From Hydrogenophaga crocea (GTDB taxonomy: Bacteria; Pseudomonadota; Gammaproteobacteria; Burkholderiales; Burkholderiaceae_C): 64,000 nt of DNA. The first letter of the stretch is position 1; the number at the start of each line of letters is the position of its first letter. The notes under the pieces are model-generated. The model had not been told where the DNA came from. It did not search any database and saw only the letters and a program-made list of their open reading frames with translations. Both the position numbers and the translations under genes were made by a program. Shown here in pieces: positions 59,453 through 64,000 of this stretch. The stretch is from contig NZ_CP049989.1 in assembly GCF_011388215.1 (NCBI RefSeq), positions 4,444,001 through 4,508,000 of the forward strand, given 5' to 3'.

Positions 59453-61303
59453 TCAGTACAGGTAGACCGCGCCGCTCGTGAGGGCGTCGGTTCGGCTTTG
59501 GTCCCCGCCCACGCCCGTCGCACCGCTGCTGTCACCGGTGGCGCCCACGGCCAGGGTGGGCATGCCGTCGCTGTTCTGCGCCAGCGCCAGGCTGCGGCCG
59601 AACCGGCTGCCGGCGCTGGCGTTGGAAGCCTTCACGTAGGCCTGCTGGGCCCAACCCGTGTTCCCGCGGGCGAAGACATAGGCGGCACCCGATCCGGAGG
59701 CGTTGTCGTTGTCCACGGGCGGGTCCGTGAGACCGATCGCATCGCCGTCTTCCAGCAGCGCGCCCACGGCCAGCGTGTTGCCGTCGGGCGAGAGCGCGAG
59801 GCTGATGCCGAACAGGTCCTGCGGGCCGGGGTTGAACGCCTTGAGGTAGGCGCCCTGGCTCCAGCTGTTGCCTGCGCCGCGCGCGAAGACATAGGCCGCG
59901 CCGCTCGCGTCGCCGCCGGCGTCTTCCTGCGGGGCGCTGACGGCCAGTGTCGCGCCATCGTGCGAGAGCGCGACCACCGTGCCGAAGGCGTCGCCCGCGG
60001 TGGTGGCGGACGCCTTCACGTAGGCCGTCTGCTGCATGTCCGGGGTGACGGGCGACACGGCATCGACGTGCGTGAAGACATAGGCCGCACCGCTGTTCGG
60101 CGCCGCGTTGTCGCCCTGCGCGCCGTTGAGGCCTTGCGCGCTGCTGGCCTCGCCCGGGGCACCGACCGCCAGGGTCTGGCCGTCGCCGCTCAGGGCGAGG
60201 TGGGTACCGAAGCGGTCGTTGGCGCCGGTGTTGGAGGCCTTGATGTATAGGCCTGTGGACCAGACGGCATCGATGGAACGGTAGGTGTAGACCGCGCCGC
60301 TCGATGGCGCGCCGACGTTGCCGGCGGGCGCGACGCTGATGGTGAACACGCCCGTGAAGTTGCTGCTTTCACCCGGTGCGCCGGTGGCCACCGTGCTGCC
60401 ATCGGCCGAGACCGCGACGCTGCTGCCGAAGAAGTGGTTGGCGTCGCCGTTGAATGCCTTGATGAAGGCTTGCTGCGTCCAGCTGCCGCTGCTGCGGGCG
60501 AACACGTACACCGCGCCGCTGTTGGGTTGGCCGGCCTCGGTATCGGGTTGGTTGATGCCCGGGCGCGAACTGGATTCGCCCGGCGCCCCCACCACCAGCA
60601 CATGGCCATCCGCCGAGAGGGCCACGCTGTTGCCGAACTGATCGCCGGCCTCGGACTTGCCGGCCTTCACGTAGGCCTGCTGCACCCACGAAAGGCCGTC
60701 ACGCGCGTACACGTACACCGCGCCGCTGCTGGGGGCGGCGCTGTCGTTGTTGGCCTGGTTGATGCCCGAGGCGCTGTCGTCCTCGAGCGGCGTGCCCACC
60801 GCCAGCGTGTTGCCGTCGGCCGACAGCGCCACCGAGGTGCCGAACTCGTCGTTGGTGCGCGTGTTCGAGGCCTTCACGTAACCGATGGCGCCGTTGAGCG
60901 GCAGCAGGAGCGCCACCGGCTGCGAATCGGTGCAACCCCCGCTGTTGCAGGCCTGCAGGATGTAGCGCGCGTTCACGCGCGGGGGCAGGAAGGCCTGGAA
61001 CGTGTACTCGGTGCTGTTGGCGGGCAGGTTGTCGGCCACCACGGTGTAGTTGCCGTCGCCCTTGATCGATTCGAGCAGCTTGTAGGTGACGAGGCTGTCC
61101 ACAGGCGCCCAGCTGAAGTGCAGGCTTTTGATGCTGTAGGCGCCCGCCGCCAGCATCAGCGCTGCTGGCGGGTCGACGGTCGTGCCGCCGCCAACGTTGC
61201 CCGCCCCCGGGCCGCCTGCACCGCCCGTGCCGCCGCACGCCGTGAGGGCGGCGGCCACAAGGAACGCAAGCGCGCCACTGCAGATCGAACGCAGGAATTT
61301 CAT
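59453..61303 (-). CDS. FG-GAP repeat lipoprotein, copy 2
   Basis: 616 residues with the same plan as the gene downstream: lipobox LTACGG, linker of Gly/Thr, a domain with ARYILQACNSGGCTDS, then FG-GAP repeats (FGNSVALSADGHVLVVGAPGESS and relatives) and a SGAVYLY end. The two 3' ends share a stretch of about 26 identical bases, evidence for duplication. It lies 43 bases upstream of copy 1, so both are cotranscribed from the 145-base gap after the histidine kinase gene (61304-61448), in which I see no gene and no firm promoter. Function unknown. Confidence 0.87.
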   Translation of the reverse strand: MKFLRSICSGALAFLVAAALTACGGTGGAGGPGAGNVGGGTTVDPPAALMLAAGAYSIKSLHFSWAPVDSLVTYKLLESIKGDGNYTVVADNLPANSTEYTFQAFLPPRVNARYILQACNSGGCTDSQPVALLLPLNGAIGYVKASNTRTNDEFGTSVALSADGNTLAVGTPLEDDSASGINQANNDSAAPSSGAVYVYARDGLSWVQQAYVKAGKSEAGDQFGNSVALSADGHVLVVGAPGESSSRPGINQPDTEAGQPNSGAVYVFARSSGSWTQQAFIKAFNGDANHFFGSSVAVSADGSTVATGAPGESSNFTGVFTISVAPAGNVGAPSSGAVYTYRSIDAVWSTGLYIKASNTGANDRFGTHLALSGDGQTLAVGAPGEASSAQGLNGAQGDNAAPNSGAAYVFTHVDAVSPVTPDMQQTAYVKASATTAGDAFGTVVALSHDGATLAVSAPQEDAGGDASGAAYVFARGAGNSWSQGAYLKAFNPGPQDLFGISLALSPDGNTLAVGALLEDGDAIGLTDPPVDNDNASGSGAAYVFARGNTGWAQQAYVKASNASAGSRFGRSLALAQNSDGMPTLAVGATGDSSGATGVGGDQSRTDALTSGAVYLY

Positions 61304-61448
61304 GGTGGGGTCCTTGAAGAATTCGGGTGATTCATTCAAGAACAAGCCACCGCCATCCACCATTCGCCTCATGCCTTAAGCCCTGGCATGCATCGGGCGG
61401 CCGGGGCCTAACACCGGCGTAGGCCGTGGCCCCTGGCCGTTCGTTCGT

Positions 61449-63551
61449 TCAGCGCGCGCCGGGTCGGCCGTCGTGGGTCGATGGTGCGGCCGGCGCCTGC
61501 GGTTCCGTGAACAGGGTCACGGTGAAGACCGCGCCCTGCGCGCCGTCGCTGCGGTTGGCCGCGGCGATGTGGCCGCCGTAGCGCTCGACCAGGCCCTGGC
61601 TGATCCAGAGGCCGAGACCGTTGCCGTCGTTCTTCGTGGTGAAGAAGGGCCTGAACAGACGTTCGAGCGTGACCGGCGTCAGGCCGCTGCCGCTGTCGAT
61701 CACCTGCAACTCGGCGCCGTTGCCGGTGTCGCGTGTGCGCAGGCGCAACACGCCGCCCTCGGGCATGGCCTGGATGGCGTTGATCAGCAGGTTGATGATG
61801 ACCTGCTGCAGCTCCTGCCGGTTGATGCCCACGCGCTGCGTGGCCTGCGCATCGCGTTCGATGGCGATGCGGGTCTTGGCGAGCAGGTGGCCCACCAGCA
61901 CCAGGCAATCGTCCACCGTGCGGTTGAGGTCGAGCGTGTCCACGTAGCCCGCGTACTCGGTGGGCCGCGCGTACTGCAGCAGCTGCGTGACGATGATGCG
62001 CATGCGCTCGATCTGCTGGTCGATCAGCGCGAGTTCGCCACGCACGGCCTCGCTCTGCGGGCCCAGCATGTCGCGCATCAGATCGAGGTTGCCCTGCATC
62101 ACCGCGATCGGGTTGTTGATCTCGTGCGCGATGCTGGCCGTGAGCTGGCCGATGGCGGCGAGCTTTTCGCTCTTGACCAGCTGCTGCTGCGCCTGGCGCA
62201 GCGAGGCGTTGCTGGCCTGCAGCTCCTGCGTGCGCTCGGCCACCTTGTGGTCGAGCTCGTTGGCCCAGCGCTGCAGCGCGGCGGTCTTGTCGTCGATGGC
62301 GTCGAGCAGCTGATCGAGGTGGCCCGCGAGCGCGCCGAGTTCGTCGCGCGCGCGCAGCGCGCCCACGCGCGCCTGCCCATCGCCGAGCTCCACGCGCTGC
62401 ATGGTGAGGTTCATCTGCTGCACCGGCTCGAAGATGCTGCGCGCCCAGCGCAGCGAGAACCAGGCCGAGGCCGCCATCACCGCACCGAAGATCAGGCCGA
62501 TGAGCGCGAGCATGGCGTAGCGCATGAAGCGAAAGGGCGCCTCCGTGAAGCCCACGTAGAGCATGCCGATGCGCTCGCCGCCCGCGTCCAGCAGCGGCTG
62601 GTAGGCCGAGACGTACCAGTCGTTGACCACGAAGGCCAGGTCGAGCCAGGTGCGGCCTTCGCCGAGCACGGTCTCGCGCACCGCCTGCGACACGCGCGTG
62701 CCGATCGCGCGCCGGTCCTGGAACAGGCGCACGTTGGTGGTGATGCGCACGTCGTCGAGGAACAGCGTGGCCGTGCCCTGGCTGTCGAAGGGCAGCGAGC
62801 CTGCGGGGTAGACGATGCGGTTGATGTGGTCGATGAAGTCGAGGTTCTGGTTGAGCAGCAGGCCGCCGCTGAGCACGCCCAGCGTGCGGCCCTGGCCGTC
62901 GAGCACGGGCTGCGTGGCCAGCGCCACCATGGCGCGGTCTTCGGTGCGGCGCTCGCTGGGCGCGGCGTTGCGCGTGGCCACGAGCGGAATGTCCAGGCGC
63001 TGCGCCAGGTGCGGCGCGAGGCTGCGCAGCTCGGTGTTGGAGAGCACGCGCAGCGCGGCCTTGGCGCGATCGCGCGGCGCGGCGCGCTCGCCCGCGAGGC
63101 GACCGAGCAAGGGCGTGCCGGCCGCGGTCGCGGCGCCGGGCGCCTGGGGCTGGGCGCCGCGCGCGATCACGCGGCCTTCGCGGTCGTAGAGCACCAGGAA
63201 GTCGAGGTTGAGCCGCTCGCGCTCGGCGCGCAGATGCGCATCGAGCAGGGCCGCCGCGCCGCTGCCCTGGTCGCGCAGCGCGTCGGCGAGCGCGCGCGAG
63301 TCGGCCACGCCCAGCGTGCCCGATCCCACCTCGATCAGCACCTGGTCGAAATAGCCCTGGGCCACCGCGAGGTCGCTGCGCACCTTGGTGATGAGCAGGC
63401 GGTCGTAGGCCTGGTTGCTCCAGATGGCGAGCGCGGCCACGAGCAAGGGGAACGCCACCAGCAGCGGCAGCAAGGCCATGGCCAGCAGCTTGTTGCGCAC
63501 CGAGGTGGCGAGCCACCGGGGCGTGCGCAGCAGCCTCAAGCCTGGCCCCAC
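61449..63551 (-). CDS. Sensor histidine kinase with periplasmic Cache-type sensor and HAMP
   Basis: 700 residues. TM1 (~22-44), a periplasmic sensor of ~300 residues ending in YVSAYQPLLDAGGERIGMLYVGF (the typical end of single/double Cache domains), TM2 (~345-365), HAMP and a coiled coil (~395-465). The phosphorylated histidine is His476 in ASIAHEINNPI. The ATPase domain shows the N box (LLINAIQAMP), G1 (DSGSGL) and G2 (GNGLGLWIS). Its start overlaps the end of the response regulator gene by 16 bases, so regulator then kinase form an operon. The signal is unknown. Confidence 0.92.
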   Translation of the reverse strand: MGPGLRLLRTPRWLATSVRNKLLAMALLPLLVAFPLLVAALAIWSNQAYDRLLITKVRSDLAVAQGYFDQVLIEVGSGTLGVADSRALADALRDQGSGAAALLDAHLRAERERLNLDFLVLYDREGRVIARGAQPQAPGAATAAGTPLLGRLAGERAAPRDRAKAALRVLSNTELRSLAPHLAQRLDIPLVATRNAAPSERRTEDRAMVALATQPVLDGQGRTLGVLSGGLLLNQNLDFIDHINRIVYPAGSLPFDSQGTATLFLDDVRITTNVRLFQDRRAIGTRVSQAVRETVLGEGRTWLDLAFVVNDWYVSAYQPLLDAGGERIGMLYVGFTEAPFRFMRYAMLALIGLIFGAVMAASAWFSLRWARSIFEPVQQMNLTMQRVELGDGQARVGALRARDELGALAGHLDQLLDAIDDKTAALQRWANELDHKVAERTQELQASNASLRQAQQQLVKSEKLAAIGQLTASIAHEINNPIAVMQGNLDLMRDMLGPQSEAVRGELALIDQQIERMRIIVTQLLQYARPTEYAGYVDTLDLNRTVDDCLVLVGHLLAKTRIAIERDAQATQRVGINRQELQQVIINLLINAIQAMPEGGVLRLRTRDTGNGAELQVIDSGSGLTPVTLERLFRPFFTTKNDGNGLGLWISQGLVERYGGHIAAANRSDGAQGAVFTVTLFTEPQAPAAPSTHDGRPGAR

Positions 63552-64000
63552 TCGGCCACGCGGCGCTCGAGCGTGCGGCGCGACACGCCGAGCAGTTGCG
63601 CGGCGCGGGTCTTGTCGCCGTGCACCGATTCGAGCACCGAGAGGATGTGCATCTTCTCGAGCGAGTGCAGGTCGATCGGCCGGCCTTCGGGCAGCGCGGC
63701 GGGCGTGCCCGGGTAGAGCGCCGACACGTTGAGGTTGCCCAGGATCAGCGAGCGTTCGATGAGGTTGCGCAACTCGCGTACGTTGCCGGGCCAGTCGTAC
63801 TGCGCGAGGAAGTCCATTTCCTGGTCGCTGATGCGCAGCGGTTCGGCGCCCAGCGCGGGCGCGAGCTGCGCCATGAAGTGCGCGACCAGCGCGGGGATGT
63901 CCTGCTTGTGTTCGCGCAGCGGCGGCAGCGTGAGCTCGACCACCTGCAGGCGGAAGTAGAGGTCTTTGCGGAAACGGCCCGCGGCCACCTCGGCGCTGAG
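63536..64000 (-). CDS. Sigma-54-dependent response regulator, C-terminal part (5' end outside window)
   Basis: The last ~154 residues of an NtrC-type activator, open to the window edge. The AAA+ part shows GRFRKDLYFRLQVVELTLPPLREHKQDIP and the sensor II region WPGNVRELRNLIERS. A Fis-type helix-turn-helix ends the protein (TRAAQLLGVSRRTLERRVAEW). It should activate a sigma-54 promoter upon phosphorylation by the kinase encoded next. The receiver and the GAFTGA region lie outside the window, so receiver presence is inferred from the partner kinase. Confidence 0.9.
   Translation of the reverse strand, partial: LSAEVAAGRFRKDLYFRLQVVELTLPPLREHKQDIPALVAHFMAQLAPALGAEPLRISDQEMDFLAQYDWPGNVRELRNLIERSLILGNLNVSALYPGTPAALPEGRPIDLHSLEKMHILSVLESVHGDKTRAAQLLGVSRRTLERRVAEWGQA

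Noticed and set aside
57556..59481. 641-codon plus-strand open frame over the FG-GAP region
   Set aside because: Mirror of the minus-strand FG-GAP repeats. The repeat periodicity and lipoprotein signal are on the minus strand.
57640..61250. Periodic short repeats that might be taken for CRISPR or a VNTR
   Set aside because: The period reflects coding for propeller blades. Repeats are degenerate, lack uniform spacers and keep the reading frame.

Overview
The window is high G+C chromosomal DNA, about 70% by eye. Its gene content and order fit a betaproteobacterium of the order Burkholderiales, most likely family Comamonadaceae (for example Hydrogenophaga-like). Pointers are DUF3460-scpA, gpmA-ctpA-moeB, grxC-secB-gpsA, a DUF3305/DUF3306/ferredoxin/TorD run and an aerobic benzoyl-CoA (box) cluster. 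The family assignment is inference. I see no tRNA, rRNA, CRISPR array or intact insertion sequence.

Layout. 1-5451: 3' end of aspS, a yqjD-yqjE-yqjK-like membrane trio, nudB (folate), a small unknown, and an EEP hydrolase coupled to clsB (cardiolipin). 5460-8301: beta-CASP exonuclease plus ATP-dependent DNA ligase. 8339-13059: folE with a BLUF blue-light sensor, a DMT permease, DUF429, a RibH2-type lumazine synthase, DM13, DUF3185 and a secreted nuclease. 13045-16226 (minus): gpmA-ctpA-moeB. 16314-18611 (plus): rhodanese, grxC, secB, gpsA. 18619-24218: panB-panC (minus), nadC-nadA and a fused pabB-pabC (plus). 24338-35097: a two-partner secretion / contact-dependent inhibition (CDI) island. 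35120-43396: nadB, scpA, DUF3460, a SulP transporter, a BamE-like lipoprotein, metG and apbC. 43529-44383: GNAT. 44390-53237: complete box cluster. 53314-57534: DUF3305, DUF3306, a multi-cluster Fe-S protein, TorD and DUF1330. 57574-61303 (minus): two tandem FG-GAP lipoproteins. 61449-64000 (minus): a sensor kinase and the 3' part of its sigma-54 response regulator.

How the genes work together. bclA activates benzoate to benzoyl-CoA, BoxA/BoxB epoxidise it, BoxC opens the ring and BoxD oxidises the semialdehyde. BoxR is the divergent regulator, and matching TGCA-N6-TGCA sites lie at both promoter regions. nadB, nadA and nadC form the de novo NAD pathway but are separated by the CDI island. 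CdiB exports CdiA, whose last ~95 residues look like a TNT-type NAD+ glycohydrolase. Behind its putative immunity gene sit lower-G+C displaced toxin tails and immunity genes, including an EndoU nuclease tail flanked by two paralogous immunity genes.

Most notable: the TNT-tipped CdiA with its graveyard of toxin/immunity modules; the BoxR operators; a molybdoenzyme-maturation module lacking its enzyme and placed behind boxA; the folE-BLUF pair; and the tandem FG-GAP lipoproteins.
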